42,197 nt of DNA. Source: Chloroflexaceae bacterium (GTDB lineage: Bacteria; Chloroflexota; Chloroflexia; Chloroflexales; Chloroflexaceae). Location of the stretch: assembly GCA_012032475.1 (NCBI GenBank), contig JAAUSY010000014.1, positions 1 through 42,197 on the forward strand. Direction: 5' to 3'. The notes under the pieces were generated by a model that searched no databases, was not told where the DNA came from, and saw only the letters and a program-made list of their open reading frames with translations. The position numbers were made by a program, and so were the translations under genes. Positions 31,345 to 40,907 of this stretch are shown piece after piece (the first letter of the stretch is position 1; every line of letters begins with the position of its first letter).

Positions 31345-32703
31345 TCACTTCACACTGAGACGGTCAAGGGCGCGGCGCACCTCTTCCCTTTCCACATCGT
31401 CGGTGCTCAGCACGAGGGCCTGGCGGTAGGCTCGCTCTGCCTCGCCGGGCCGGCCTAGCTCTTCCAGAGTCAGACCCAGGCCGTAGAAGGCATTGGCATA
31501 GTTCGGCTGAAGCTCAATGGCCCGCCGGAAGTGCGTTTCGGCACTGGTATATTCCTCCCAGTTGTAGAGACTCCACCCCAGGCCATTGTGAGCCACGTCC
31601 TGGTCTTCCCAAATACGCAGCGATTCTTCAAACCACGCAATGGCCTCGCGGTGATGTTCGCTTCCCTGGCGGTCCAGGCTGAACCCCAGGCCATTCAGCG
31701 CCCCGGTTGAGCGGGGGTTCAGGTTTCGTGCCTCCAGAAAGAGCTGCTCCGCCCCGGTATAATCTTCATGGCTAAAAGCCGCCCACCCCTGCTCAATCAA
31801 GGCTGCCTCACCTGGGAGCGGCGACGCGGTGGGCACCATCGTGGGGGTTGGTAGCGGAGGAGGCGGGAATAGCGAAGGCAGCATGCCGGCAGCGACCCAC
31901 AGACCAGTCACCAGTACCATCACCAGCACTCCCCCGACTCCCCATGACAGGAACGTGCGGTGCTCGTGCTGCTGCGAATCGTCGGGCTTCTTCTTTGCCG
32001 CGCCTGGCGGTTTCTCCCGGGCCGCGTCGTGCTCGGAGGGAGCAGGCCATTCGGGGCCTGGTTGCAAGGCAATGGTCGGGCCGGTGCTGGCCGGTATGCC
32101 GTAGGACCGGATTGCTTCCGGTTCTGCTTCCTCCTTCCCAACGACTGCCGCAGCCTGCCGCAATGCCTCAACCATCTCTGCCGCGCTCCGGAAGCGGTCT
32201 TCGGGGGCACGAGCCAGCGCCCGCATGACCACCGCATCAACCGGAGCCGGCAGGTCTTGCCGCACCTCCCGTAGTGGGCGGGGTGGCTGCGAGAGCCGCG
32301 CCGCCAGCAGCGCCATGGGCGTATCGGCCTGGAATGGCAGATCACCAGACAGCATCTCATAGAGCACGATGCCGAGCGCATAGATATCGGTAGCCGGGCC
32401 GATGGACGACAACCCCTGCGCCTGCTCCGGCGACATATACTCCGGCGTTCCAAGCACCGTCCCGCTCACGGTCAGGTCGCTGGTTTCGAGACTACGGGCC
32501 AGGCCAAAATCGGTGAGATAGACCCACCCGCTGCCCGTCATCATGATATTCGAGGGCTTGATATCGCGGTGAATGACCCCCCGCTGGTGGGCATAGTCCA
32601 GTGCCTCCCCCACCTGGGACAGCAGGTCGGCCGCGCTGGAAAGGCTGGAGATCGCTTCGTGCTGCATGCGGGCTTTGAGCGTTTGCCCCTCAATGTACTT
32701 CAT
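31345..32703 (-). CDS. Ser/Thr protein kinase, C-lobe plus TPR region (second part of frameshifted gene)
   Basis: This frame holds the C-lobe of a Hanks-type (PknB-like) kinase: catalytic loop [20 protein letters not shown], activation segment [16 protein letters not shown] and [18 protein letters not shown] linker and a transmembrane helix ([19 protein letters not shown]) come next, then two or more TPR units ([40 protein letters not shown]). The N-lobe is in another frame at 32700-33038. A base missing near 32780 splits the gene; the restored reading passes through [10 protein letters not shown] and joins at [10 protein letters not shown]. The intact protein would be about 560 residues, anchored in the membrane with TPRs outside. 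Confidence 0.85.
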   Translation of the reverse strand: MKYIEGQTLKARMQHEAISSLSSAADLLSQVGEALDYAHQRGVIHRDIKPSNIMMTGSGWVYLTDFGLARSLETSDLTVSGTVLGTPEYMSPEQAQGLSSIGPATDIYALGIVLYEMLSGDLPFQADTPMALLAARLSQPPRPLREVRQDLPAPVDAVVMRALARAPEDRFRSAAEMVEALRQAAAVVGKEEAEPEAIRSYGIPASTGPTIALQPGPEWPAPSEHDAAREKPPGAAKKKPDDSQQHEHRTFLSWGVGGVLVMVLVTGLWVAAGMLPSLFPPPPLPTPTMVPTASPLPGEAALIEQGWAAFSHEDYTGAEQLFLEARNLNPRSTGALNGLGFSLDRQGSEHHREAIAWFEESLRIWEDQDVAHNGLGWSLYNWEEYTSAETHFRRAIELQPNYANAFYGLGLTLEELGRPGEAERAYRQALVLSTDDVEREEVRRALDRLSVK

Positions 32704-33038
32704 CGCAATATAGTGCAGCGGCGGGAACGGAATGGCTGACAGTGGTTGCCTGGGGCCATCGTCACCGGCCTGGGCATCGGCGCGAACCGCAGTTCGCCCA
32801 CTTCGTAGATGGGCACAATGTGTGGGTGTTCCAGCCGCGCCGCGCTCTTCGCCTCCTGGCGAAACCGTCGGACATACTTCTCATCGTGGGTCAACTCCGG
32901 CGGCAGCACCTTGAGCGCCACCACCCGGTCAAGCTCCACCTGGCGGGCCTGGTAGACCACGCCCATCCCCCCTCGCCCCAGTTCAGAAAGAATGTCGTAG
33001 CGTTCGAGTGGTATTCCTAGTAGATTCAGACTGGTCAT
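32700..33038 (-). CDS. Ser/Thr protein kinase, N-lobe (first part of frameshifted gene)
   Basis: The N-lobe of a Hanks-type kinase: glycine-rich loop [16 protein letters not shown] (Gly-x-Gly-x-x-Gly), the ATP-anchoring Lys in [10 protein letters not shown] and the helix Glu in [20 protein letters not shown]. After [10 protein letters not shown] the frame diverges and stops at 32700. The C-lobe continues in the next frame. As given, the kinase is not made as one chain. The ATG at 33038 has no strong ribosome-binding sequence nearby. Confidence 0.8.
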   Translation of the reverse strand: MTSLNLLGIPLERYDILSELGRGGMGVVYQARQVELDRVVALKVLPPELTHDEKYVRRFRQEAKSAARLEHPHIVPIYEVGELRFAPMPRPVTMAPGNHCQPFRSRRCTILR

Positions 33039-33197
33039 TGATTGCCCCCTGATTACTGGCTATCCGGGCTGATACACACGCGGACCCGGACGGTTCGGTC
33101 TTTCCTTATTCCTGGTCGCATCCGTCCGCCATGGCGGCTTGCTCCTCTCTAAATTCTGTAAAGAAGACGCCGCGGAGATGGTGCAAGTTCCTGGTGC

Positions 33198-35696
33198 TCA
33201 CTGCAACCCGGCCACCATACCGGCATACTTTTCCGTGAGCACGCGGGCCTGGATATCGCTCATCCCCTCGGCAATGATGTGGAAGAAAGGGCCGTCCGGG
33301 TCAGGCAGGATAAGCACCCACTCGTTGCCCAGGTCAATCTTAATCCCGTCCACGTGGTCGAGCATGCGGTCCTGATATTGCTGGTTGAGGATACGCATAA
33401 TCTTGCCCTTGTTTTCCCACCGGCACGGCACACGGGTCTGGTTCAGGAAATACAGCGGAATCTGGTAGACCACGTCGCTCAACTTCATATCGTTGAGCGT
33501 CAGCAGTTCCATAATCTTGATGATGGCAAAGAGACCATCGGCAATGGGGTAGAACGAAGGGAAGACGTAGTGCCCGGCCCCGTCGCCAAGCAGCAGCAGG
33601 TCCGGGTGGGCCACCGCCGTTTGCATAATGGCTCCGAGCGTCGCCCGTGTGCGAACGATTTTGCCCCCGTAACGTGCGGCTATCTCCTCGAAGGCCCGCG
33701 GGGCTGTCACCGGAACCGCCACTATTCCGCCACCGTTGGCTTTGAGCACCAGCGCAGCAACGGCAGCCAGCGCGTGGATGCCCGGCAGGTGTCGCCCCTT
33801 GTCATCCACCAGGAAAATTTTCTCCCCCCCGTCGTCCAGGCGCACGCCCATATCGGCATCGAGCACCGGGGTAATCTGCGAGAGGCGATACAGCCCTTCC
33901 TGAACCTGGGCGTTGGTCTGCACAAGGCGGTTCTCATCCAGGTTGGCGTTCAGTTCGACCACATCTACCTGCAAGCGCCGCAGGATGGCCGGCAGCACCC
34001 CGCTGCCGTTGGCGTTGGCATAGTCCACCACCAGGTTAAAATCGTGCGCCATACGTTCCAGGGCATCGAAGCGGAGCGAACGCAAGAACGCTTCGGAATA
34101 TTGCTCCTCGATGTTCGAGCCGTAGCTAATCCGCCCGATTTCGTCGAGATAGGCCCGGCGGTAGTCCTCGCGGAAAAAGATGTTCTCAATGCTCCGTTCG
34201 GTCTTGGTGCTGATATCCAGCCCGCGGCTATCAAAGAACTTGATTTCGGCCATCCGGTTATCCGTGGGCGACAGACGCACATGGATACCCCCGACCGCGT
34301 TGCTGGCCTGGACGGAGTAGCGCGCCACGGGGATGGGCACCGCCTGGAGGTCCAGCACGTTGATGCCTGCCGAAGGCAGGCCAGCAATCACGGCGCGTTT
34401 GAGCATGCGCGGGGTATAGTGCGCATCCCGATTGATAGTCACCGTGGCGTTGCGGGGCAGCGTTGCGCCATAGGCGGCCCCCAGTTTGGCACAGAACTCC
34501 GGCGTAATCTCGATATTCACCAGGCCGCTGACCCCGCGGCGACCAAAGAGCACGCGGCGGGCCTGGCTCCCCCAGATAATGCTGCTGTTGACGGTTGCGC
34601 CTTCGTCAATCTCCTTGCTCGGCCAGATTTTGACGTTCGGGCGGATGACCGCCCCGCTGCCCACCTGCACGCCATCGCCTATCACCACGCCCTCGAACAG
34701 GACGGCCCGGCTGCGGATGTTGGACTGCCGCAGCACAATCGCTCCGCGCAACTCCGCCCGTTCGCCAATGTAGGAATTGCGCCAGATCAGCGAGCGGTCA
34801 ATGTTGGCGTTGCTGTCCACAATGGTGTAGTCGCGGATGAATGTGGGGCCGTGGATAATCACTCCGCTGCGGATTTTGACCCCATGCCCCAGGAAAACCG
34901 GCCCGTGGATCTGGGCATCGGAAGCAATATCGGCATCCTTGTCTACCCAGATGTTGCCCCCGATGTGCTGCCCGACGCGGGGGAGATTCACCTTGCCGGC
35001 CAGGTAGTCGCTGCACGCCCGCATATATTCCTGAATGTTGCCTACGTCTGTCCAGTACCCTTCAGCAACATACCCAAGCAAGGTCTCGCCCCGCTTGAGC
35101 AGGCCAGGGAACACCTCGCTCGACCAGTCAACGCGCCTCCCCTTTTCGATAGAGTCAAGGATGTCGGGTTCCAGAACATAGATACCCGTGTTAACGGTGT
35201 CGGAAAAGACTTCGCTCCAGCTTGGCTTCTCCAAAAACTGTTGCACATGCCCATGGTCGTCGGTGATGATCACCCCGTAGTCGAGCGGGTTGGGCACGCG
35301 GGTCAGCGTCATGGTCGCGATGGCCTTGTGCATCAGGTGGTCATTGATAATCTGCGACAGGTTAAAATCCGTCAGGGCATCGCCGGAGATGACCAGGAAC
35401 GGTTCTTTGAGCAGATGCTCCGCATTCTTCACGCTCCCGGCGGTTCCGAGCGGCACTTCTTCCAGCGAATAGGTGATGTTCACCCCGTAGTTGCTCCCAT
35501 CCCCAAAATAATCCTGGAGCACATTCGCCAGGTATTGCACGGTGATGATGATATCGGTAATCCCATGGATTTTGAGCAGTTCGATAATGTGATGGATAAC
35601 GAGGCGATCCACCATCGCAACCATGGGTTTGGGGCGATTGATTGTCAGCGGACGCAGCCGGGTTCCTTCTCCCCCGGCCATAATAACAGCCTTCAT
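33198..35696 (-). CDS. Mannose-1-phosphate guanylyltransferase-like fusion with phosphomannomutase-like domain
   Basis: An 832-residue protein. The N-terminal nucleotidyltransferase (about 1-235) has [45 protein letters not shown] and [12 protein letters not shown] left-handed beta helix of hexapeptide repeats follows (about 250-365). The rest is like phosphomannomutase, but the usual active site is degraded: T-A-S-H-N-P is replaced by R-L-S-P-T-D, and D-G-D-A-D-R by D-D-G-G-E-K. Similar three-part proteins are annotated as mannose-1-phosphate guanylyltransferases in cyanobacteria and Chloroflexota. The mutase part may be structural or regulatory. The start is the ATG at 35696 with GAGGAGG upstream. 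It supplies activated sugar for surface glycans. Confidence 0.8.
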   Translation of the reverse strand: MKAVIMAGGEGTRLRPLTINRPKPMVAMVDRLVIHHIIELLKIHGITDIIITVQYLANVLQDYFGDGSNYGVNITYSLEEVPLGTAGSVKNAEHLLKEPFLVISGDALTDFNLSQIINDHLMHKAIATMTLTRVPNPLDYGVIITDDHGHVQQFLEKPSWSEVFSDTVNTGIYVLEPDILDSIEKGRRVDWSSEVFPGLLKRGETLLGYVAEGYWTDVGNIQEYMRACSDYLAGKVNLPRVGQHIGGNIWVDKDADIASDAQIHGPVFLGHGVKIRSGVIIHGPTFIRDYTIVDSNANIDRSLIWRNSYIGERAELRGAIVLRQSNIRSRAVLFEGVVIGDGVQVGSGAVIRPNVKIWPSKEIDEGATVNSSIIWGSQARRVLFGRRGVSGLVNIEITPEFCAKLGAAYGATLPRNATVTINRDAHYTPRMLKRAVIAGLPSAGINVLDLQAVPIPVARYSVQASNAVGGIHVRLSPTDNRMAEIKFFDSRGLDISTKTERSIENIFFREDYRRAYLDEIGRISYGSNIEEQYSEAFLRSLRFDALERMAHDFNLVVDYANANGSGVLPAILRRLQVDVVELNANLDENRLVQTNAQVQEGLYRLSQITPVLDADMGVRLDDGGEKIFLVDDKGRHLPGIHALAAVAALVLKANGGGIVAVPVTAPRAFEEIAARYGGKIVRTRATLGAIMQTAVAHPDLLLLGDGAGHYVFPSFYPIADGLFAIIKIMELLTLNDMKLSDVVYQIPLYFLNQTRVPCRWENKGKIMRILNQQYQDRMLDHVDGIKIDLGNEWVLILPDPDGPFFHIIAEGMSDIQARVLTEKYAGMVAGLQ

Positions 35697-35831
35697 GGTG
35701 GTCCTCCTCTTCGAAAATCTCTGGACAAACCCGGATGGGTTCGATACGATACTTTCATGGGGTATTGTACCGCAGAGGCGTGACGCGTACGGCACGGGGC
35801 ATCGTTGTGCCCTTCTGATGATTATGGTTGG

Positions 35832-37223
35832 TTATGGCTGTGGTTCCCCTGCCTCGCCGGTCGCCGCCTCTTCGGGTCCGGTCGGTTCCTGAACCGGCGA
35901 TTGCAGGGTAATCCGAACCAGGTCCACCGCAAACCCGCTGACCCTTTCGACCACGAAAACCGTTCCATGCAGCGCGACCTGGTCGCCCGGCTGCGCCGGA
36001 CGCCCCAGAAGGCTGACTACCAACCCCCCCACCGTGTCAACATCCGGCAGGTCCTCGTCATCGTCGTCAGGCAGACTACCGGGGGCTTTCTCCGCCAGAT
36101 CGTCCAGCATCAGGTCGCCGCGGGCGAGCAACACCCCGTTTTCAAGCTCGCAGAGCAACGGTTGCTCAATCTGGTCGAACTCGTCATGGACCTCCCCAAC
36201 CACCTCCTCAACCAGGTCTTCCAGAGTCACGACGCCGGCGGTGCCCCCATATTCATCGAACACCAGCGCCATATGCACATGCGACCGTTTGAACGCCACC
36301 AGCAGCCGGTCGGCGGTCATCGCTTCGGGCACCGCCGGGATACGGCGCAGCAAACTTCGGAGGTCGAAGTGGCCCGGCTGTTCGAGTTGCTGGCGTACAA
36401 AATCTTTGGTGAGCAGCAGACCGACAATGTGGTCCAGGCCGCCTTCATAGACCGGGAAGCGGCTGTAGGGCGAGGCGGCAATGGTCGCCCGCAAATCTTC
36501 CTCGCCGATGTCAAGCGGAATGGCCGAAATGCGCGGGCGCGGCGTCATCACCTGCCCGACCCGCCGTTCGTCCAGGTCGAAGATATTCTGGATAATCTGC
36601 CGCTCGTCGTCGCTCAGGAGGCCCCCCTTGTGGCTCTCGGTGACCATCAACTCAAGCTCCTCCGGCGAATAGAGGCGGCGGTGGAGCCGCCCATGCGGTA
36701 TCTGAAGCCACCGCAGCAGGCCGTTCCCGATGACCATCAGGAGCACGACCAGGGGAAAGAAGAGCTTCTGGGTTTCCTGCATCAGGCCATCAATCCAGAA
36801 CGCCGTTCGCTCGGCATATTGCAGCGCCAGCGACCGCGGGACCATCTCCCCGATGACCACATGGGCAAGCGCGAGGAGGACAATAGCCACCAGAGAGGCC
36901 ACCAGGTAGGCAACCCCCGGATTCAGCGCGGCCCAGGGAGCCAGCGGGCCGCGCAGCCAGGTCATCACCAGATATTCCGTGTACATCCCCAGGGACAGGC
37001 TGGCGACGGTGATACCGAGCTGCGTCGCTACCAGGTAGCGGTCCAGAAGGGCCGGGTCTTCCAGAATCTGCCGAATGTGCTGCGCCGTGCGGTTTCCTTC
37101 GTTGGCCTGCTGTGCGATGCGCGTTGGTCGAACCCCGATGATACAGAACTCCGCCGCAACGAACATGCCATTGATGACCATGAGGCCACCAACGATGGCT
37201 GCGGGGATGAATAATTCGCTCAT
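35832..37223 (-). CDS. CBS-domain membrane protein of the HlyC/CorC (CNNM) family, paralog 1
   Basis: A 463-residue protein: an N-terminal CNNM/DUF21 region with about four membrane helices (about 1-175; AAIVGGLMVINGMFVAAEFCIIGVRPTRI, ALAHVVIGEMVPRSLAL), two CBS domains (about 210-330: MTPRPRISAIPLDIGEEDLR; HVHMALVFDEYGGTAGVVTLEDLVEE), and a C-terminal CorC/HlyC domain. Family members are linked to Mg2+/Co2+ transport. The start is the ATG at 37223, with GAGAGGAAG upstream, and it overlaps the stop of the next paralog by four bases (ATGA). The two are translationally coupled. Direction of transport and metal are unproven. Confidence 0.88.
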   Translation of the reverse strand: MSELFIPAAIVGGLMVINGMFVAAEFCIIGVRPTRIAQQANEGNRTAQHIRQILEDPALLDRYLVATQLGITVASLSLGMYTEYLVMTWLRGPLAPWAALNPGVAYLVASLVAIVLLALAHVVIGEMVPRSLALQYAERTAFWIDGLMQETQKLFFPLVVLLMVIGNGLLRWLQIPHGRLHRRLYSPEELELMVTESHKGGLLSDDERQIIQNIFDLDERRVGQVMTPRPRISAIPLDIGEEDLRATIAASPYSRFPVYEGGLDHIVGLLLTKDFVRQQLEQPGHFDLRSLLRRIPAVPEAMTADRLLVAFKRSHVHMALVFDEYGGTAGVVTLEDLVEEVVGEVHDEFDQIEQPLLCELENGVLLARGDLMLDDLAEKAPGSLPDDDDEDLPDVDTVGGLVVSLLGRPAQPGDQVALHGTVFVVERVSGFAVDLVRITLQSPVQEPTGPEEAATGEAGEPQP

Positions 37224-38563
37224 GCTTCCTCTCCGGGCCCCTCTGGCCCATGCAATGCGCTTCCAGACGGAGGGTAGAGACAAACTTCGACCACGGTGGG
37301 ACCATGGACAACCTCAACCCGCAGACGGGTTTCGCCAAAGGCAATTTCGTCGCCAACCTGGGGGAGCCGACCAAGAGCGGTCATCACCAACCCTCCCAGG
37401 GTATTGACCTCTTCGTCAGGCAGATTGAGCCGGAACCATTCGTTCACATCGGTAATCAACACTTCGCCATGCATCCGAGCGCATCCGTCGAGGCCGCGGG
37501 CAATCAGGGCCGGGCCACTGTCGAACTCGTCCCGAAGTTCACCAAAGATTTCCTCAATCAAGTCGGCAATCGTAATCATCCCCGCGGTGCCGCCAAACTC
37601 ATCGAGCACGATGGCAACGTAGCTGTTCTCCTGCTGAAGCTGGTTCCAGACGGCCAGAGCGGGCTTGACCTCGGAGACATGGGCCACGCGTCGCAGCACG
37701 GTGTCCACCCGGTCGCGGTGTTCGACGTGGAGGCGGAACAGGTCTTTGAGGTGGACAAACCCCACGATGTTGTCAATCGTCTCCTGGTAGAGGGGGATTC
37801 TGGTGTGGGCCGAATGGGTTGCCAGTTCGAGCAGGTTGAGCACGGGGGTATCCACGGGCGCAGCGGTCAGGCGCGTGCGAGGGACCATCACCTGGGCCGC
37901 GGTGATTTCTCCCGCCCGAAAGACGTTGTGCAAGAGCTGGCGTTCCCCGGCATCAATCAGGCCAATGCGGGTCCCCTCGGCGGCAATCAGTTCGATATCT
38001 TCGGGCGAGGGGATTTTTCCGCGGTGGGGCGAAGGTTGGAACCGGAACAGGTGGAGCACCAGCGCCCCGGCGGCGGTGAACAGCGCGATGATGGGACGAA
38101 AGAAGGCAATGGACCAGCGCATGGGCAAAATGACCAGGAGGGCAATCGTTTCGGAATAGCGTAGGGACAGCGACCGGGGCACCAGCACCCCGAAGACCAC
38201 CTGTCCGATGGCAAGCACCAGGACGATGACCACGGTCGCCAGAAGGCCCACCATCGCTTCGGGGATGCCAGTGATTCGGGACAGGGCCGGGGCCAGGTGG
38301 CTGGCAACCAGCGCATGCCCGAAAAAGCCAAGCAGCAGGCTGGAAACGACAATGCCAACCTGACAGGCTGCCACATAGGTGTCAAGCTGGTTGGTGTCGG
38401 TCACGACCGGCTCCAGGAGTTGCGCCAACCAGTTTCCGGCAGTGGCCCGCTGTCGGATACGGGTTCGGGAGGTGTGCATCGCGGCAAATTCAGCCGCAAC
38501 ATAGAGACCATTGAGCAAGACCATCGCCGTCGCAATGGCAACGATGACCGGCGCAGGTTGCAT
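37220..38563 (-). CDS. CBS-domain membrane protein of the HlyC/CorC (CNNM) family, paralog 2
   Basis: A 447-residue paralog of the downstream gene with the same layout: DUF21 helices at about 1-175 ([42 protein letters not shown]), CBS pair ([44 protein letters not shown]) and a C-terminal CorC/HlyC domain ([20 protein letters not shown]). The start was set at the ATG at 38563, with AAAGGAGA upstream. The two paralogs are clearly old duplicates, as their sequences differ widely while the motifs are kept. It is the promoter-proximal gene of the pair; 189 bases separate it from the divergent rph. Confidence 0.88.
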   Translation of the reverse strand: MQPAPVIVAIATAMVLLNGLYVAAEFAAMHTSRTRIRQRATAGNWLAQLLEPVVTDTNQLDTYVAACQVGIVVSSLLLGFFGHALVASHLAPALSRITGIPEAMVGLLATVVIVLVLAIGQVVFGVLVPRSLSLRYSETIALLVILPMRWSIAFFRPIIALFTAAGALVLHLFRFQPSPHRGKIPSPEDIELIAAEGTRIGLIDAGERQLLHNVFRAGEITAAQVMVPRTRLTAAPVDTPVLNLLELATHSAHTRIPLYQETIDNIVGFVHLKDLFRLHVEHRDRVDTVLRRVAHVSEVKPALAVWNQLQQENSYVAIVLDEFGGTAGMITIADLIEEIFGELRDEFDSGPALIARGLDGCARMHGEVLITDVNEWFRLNLPDEEVNTLGGLVMTALGRLPQVGDEIAFGETRLRVEVVHGPTVVEVCLYPPSGSALHGPEGPGEEA

Positions 38564-38686
38564 GATTCTCCTTTCCTCGTTGGTCAAGCCTTGTCAGCTT
38601 GTCAGGTCATCAGGTCATCGGAAACCCGGCGTTTCCGTTCCCATGCTCATTCTACTGTTAAACAAGCACTCATTGCAAGAGACCCT

Positions 38687-38715
38687 TTGCAGTCTACGAC
38701 AAGCTGTGATATGAT
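38687..38715 (+). promoter_or_regulatory. Sigma-70-type promoter of rph
   Basis: TTGCAG (38687-38692), 17-base spacer, TATGAT (38710-38715), preceded by TG (extended -10). It lies inside a large palindrome. The rph start is 37 bases downstream. Confidence 0.65.
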
Positions 38716-38728
38716 ACCCATCATATCA
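38707..38728. promoter_or_regulatory. 22-bp palindrome over the rph -10 box (putative operator)
   Basis: TGATATGAT (38707-38715) and ATCATATCA (38720-38728) are perfect 9-bp arms around ACCC. The left arm contains the -10 hexamer, so a bound protein would block RNA polymerase. The lay-out (9+4+9) matches that at 23297-23318. A related but weaker ATGATACCATCAT is at 31203. Confidence 0.6.
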
Positions 38729-38752
38729 GTGACAAGAGTAAGGAGGGCCGTT

Positions 38753-39469
38753 GTGCTGCGCTCGAATGGTCGCTTGCCGCACCAGCTCCGCCCGGTCCGC
38801 ATTGTTCCCGGTGCCGTCCCCTATGCCGAAGGCTCGGCGCTGATTGAGATGGGACATACCCGGGTGATCTGCGCGGCCAGTGTCGAACCTGATGTGCCGC
38901 CATGGTTGCGCGGTCAGGGGCGGGGGTGGGTCACTGGCGAATATGCGCTTTTGCCCCGCGCCACGCTGACCCGCACCCGACGAGAACGCAGTGGCCCGAC
39001 CGGGCGCACCCAGGAGATCCAACGCCTGATCGGGCGTTCGTTGCGAGCAGCCGTTGACCTGGACCTTCTGGGGGAACACCTGATTACCGTTGATTGCGAT
39101 GTGCTCCAGGCAGACGGTGGCACCCGAACCGCCGCGATTACGGGAGGGTTTGTGGCGCTGGCGCTGGCGCTGGAGCATATGCACGCAGCGGGGTTGGTGG
39201 AACACCACCCGCTGCGGTGCGCGGTGGCGGCGGTGAGTGTCGGGGTGGTGGGCGAAACGCTGCTCCTGGACCTGGATTATGACGAGGACCATGCCGCTGA
39301 GGTGGATGGGAATATCGTGCAAACGGAACACGCGGACTTTGTGGAAGTCCAGAGCACCGCGGAGGGGTTGCCCATCAGCCGGGCGCAACTGAACACCCTG
39401 CTGGACCTGGCCGCTCAGGGGATTGCACAACTCCTGCACGTTCAGCGCGAGGCGCTCCGAAGCGCCTGA
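38753..39469 (+). CDS. rph: Ribonuclease PH
   Basis: RNase PH trims tRNA 3' ends phosphorolytically. The 238-residue protein has [20 protein letters not shown], the RNA-binding region [40 protein letters not shown], the phosphate-site [20 protein letters not shown] and [18 protein letters not shown]. Length is family-typical. The start was set at the GTG at 38753, with AGGAGG six bases upstream; the open frame extends further up without family sequence. It carries a promoter overlapped by a strong palindrome and is followed, after a short GGAT-repeat stretch, by a TPR protein gene. Confidence 0.93.
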   Translation: MLRSNGRLPHQLRPVRIVPGAVPYAEGSALIEMGHTRVICAASVEPDVPPWLRGQGRGWVTGEYALLPRATLTRTRRERSGPTGRTQEIQRLIGRSLRAAVDLDLLGEHLITVDCDVLQADGGTRTAAITGGFVALALALEHMHAAGLVEHHPLRCAVAAVSVGVVGETLLLDLDYDEDHAAEVDGNIVQTEHADFVEVQSTAEGLPISRAQLNTLLDLAAQGIAQLLHVQREALRSA

Positions 39470-39473
39470 AGAG

Positions 39474-39497
39474 ATGGATGAATGGATGGATGGATGA
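39474..39497. repeat. (GGAT)n-like microsatellite
   Basis: ATGGATGAATGGATGGATGG-type tandem units of four bases follow just after rph. No function is apparent; such arrays vary in length by slippage. Confidence 0.7.
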
Positions 39498-39587
39498 TAG
39501 GAGAACCTGGGAATCCTGACCCTGACCTGGAAGCAAAAAATGCTCTTATGCAATTACTCGTTCTCCCTGTAGACTCCGAGGCCAGCC

Positions 39588-40898
39588 ATGCCCGACAAAT
39601 CTGAGCGTGATGAAGGAATACGGCACTTCCAACGGGGTGTCGCGTTTGAACGGGCCAATCGGTTTCTCGAAGCGGTCAAAGAATATCGCCAGGCCGTTGA
39701 CCGATATCCCCAACTCCGCGAAGCTCACGCGGCCCTGGGGTTTCACTATCAGCGGCACGGGCTATTGGCGAAGGCCGCAGAAGAATTCTACCTGGTTGCC
39801 AGGCTGGAAGAAGATTTCCTGTCCTATTTCAACCTGGGGCATATCCTGATTGAAATCGGTCGCTACGAAGAAGCACTCCACGCCCTGTCCCACTGCCTGA
39901 ACGAAGAACCCGACGATGCGGCAACCCACTATGAAATTGCCTACATCCATTTTTGCCAGGGGGCGCTGGACCTCGCGCTCAGCCACCTCCAGGTTCCCCT
40001 TCAGAGCTACCCGGAGGACTGGGAGATTCATCACCTCATCGGAAAATGCTACCTGGGGCTGAAGAACTATCCCGAAGCGCTCCGGGCCTTCCGACAGGCG
40101 CTGATGCTGGCAACAACCCCCCACGCCGAGGCCGAAACCCTGAACAACATTATGACCATTGAACGTTCACGCGAATTCTCCGAGGTCCGCAGCAAGAAAG
40201 ACCTGGTCTATATGCAGCAGGGGGTGGTCTACCTGGGTTCGTCCCAGGATGACGGGGTCATCGTTTCGGAATCGCCCCACTACCACTTCACCTACCCGGA
40301 TATCGGCACGACGTTGCAACGGTTGGTGGCGCTCGCTCAGGCGCTCCGCTGGCCGTTTACCGCGGTGGTGCCGATTGACAAACTGGCGCAACCGCTGGCA
40401 AATGCGATTGGCCGGGTGCTTGGGAGTGCGGTGTGCCAGACCAGTGACCTGACCGCCGAAGACACGGCGCTGCTGGTGATGAGCGTGGCCCGCGAGGTCG
40501 AATTGCTGCTGCTGACGATTGAGCACGTCCCGTGCCACGCGGTGACCTTTTGCCTGGGGCTGAACTGGCAACGGCGCTGTGCGCTCCTGCCCGATGTCAT
40601 CGGGATGATAGCCCACGAAACGTGCAGCGTTCCCTGGGAATCGGGCATCGGGCGCTTGCGGGCCGATGGGTCTGCGCCGGCCTCCATTGACCAGGCCCTC
40701 CAGCAAGCAACGGCGCAGATTCTCCAGGCGTTTGCCGAAACGCCCCCGGACGCGAACCGTGCGCAGCAGATTGACTACTATGCCCATGACCACCGCAACC
40801 TGAGCTTCTGGCCTCCGCCCGGCGAGGAGAACCGCCGCGGCGATGGGCCGGTTGAAGAGCCGCAAGCGCTTCTGCCCGCTAACGGTCGCGGGGGCTGA
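39588..40898 (+). CDS. TPR-repeat protein with an unidentified C-terminal domain
   Basis: A 436-residue protein. Residues 8-185 contain about five TPR units (EGIRHFQRGVAFERANRFLE; LREAHAALGFHYQRHGLLAK; FLSYFNLGHILIEIGRYEEA; AATHYEIAYIHFCQGALDLA; WEIHHLIGKCYLGLKNYPEA). The C-terminal region (about 205-400) is mixed alpha/beta with YMQQGVVYLGSSQDDGVIVS, WPFTAVVPIDKLAQPLANAI and VTFCLGLNWQRRCALLPDVI; I do not recognise it. There is no signal peptide. It is ten bases from uvdE and probably shares a transcript. TPRs usually bind other proteins; the partner is unknown. Confidence 0.65.
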   Translation: MPDKSERDEGIRHFQRGVAFERANRFLEAVKEYRQAVDRYPQLREAHAALGFHYQRHGLLAKAAEEFYLVARLEEDFLSYFNLGHILIEIGRYEEALHALSHCLNEEPDDAATHYEIAYIHFCQGALDLALSHLQVPLQSYPEDWEIHHLIGKCYLGLKNYPEALRAFRQALMLATTPHAEAETLNNIMTIERSREFSEVRSKKDLVYMQQGVVYLGSSQDDGVIVSESPHYHFTYPDIGTTLQRLVALAQALRWPFTAVVPIDKLAQPLANAIGRVLGSAVCQTSDLTAEDTALLVMSVAREVELLLLTIEHVPCHAVTFCLGLNWQRRCALLPDVIGMIAHETCSVPWESGIGRLRADGSAPASIDQALQQATAQILQAFAETPPDANRAQQIDYYAHDHRNLSFWPPPGEENRRGDGPVEEPQALLPANGRGG

Positions 40899-40907
40899 GG
40901 GCCGCCT

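Noticed and set aside
33126-33137. CCGCCATGGCGG palindrome upstream of the Ser/Thr kinase
   Set aside because: A 12-bp GC palindrome without a spacer or nearby promoter is expected by chance in this composition.
33279-35783. An 834-codon plus-strand open frame antisense to the guanylyltransferase fusion
   Set aside because: The minus-strand protein has clear domains; the plus-strand reading has none.
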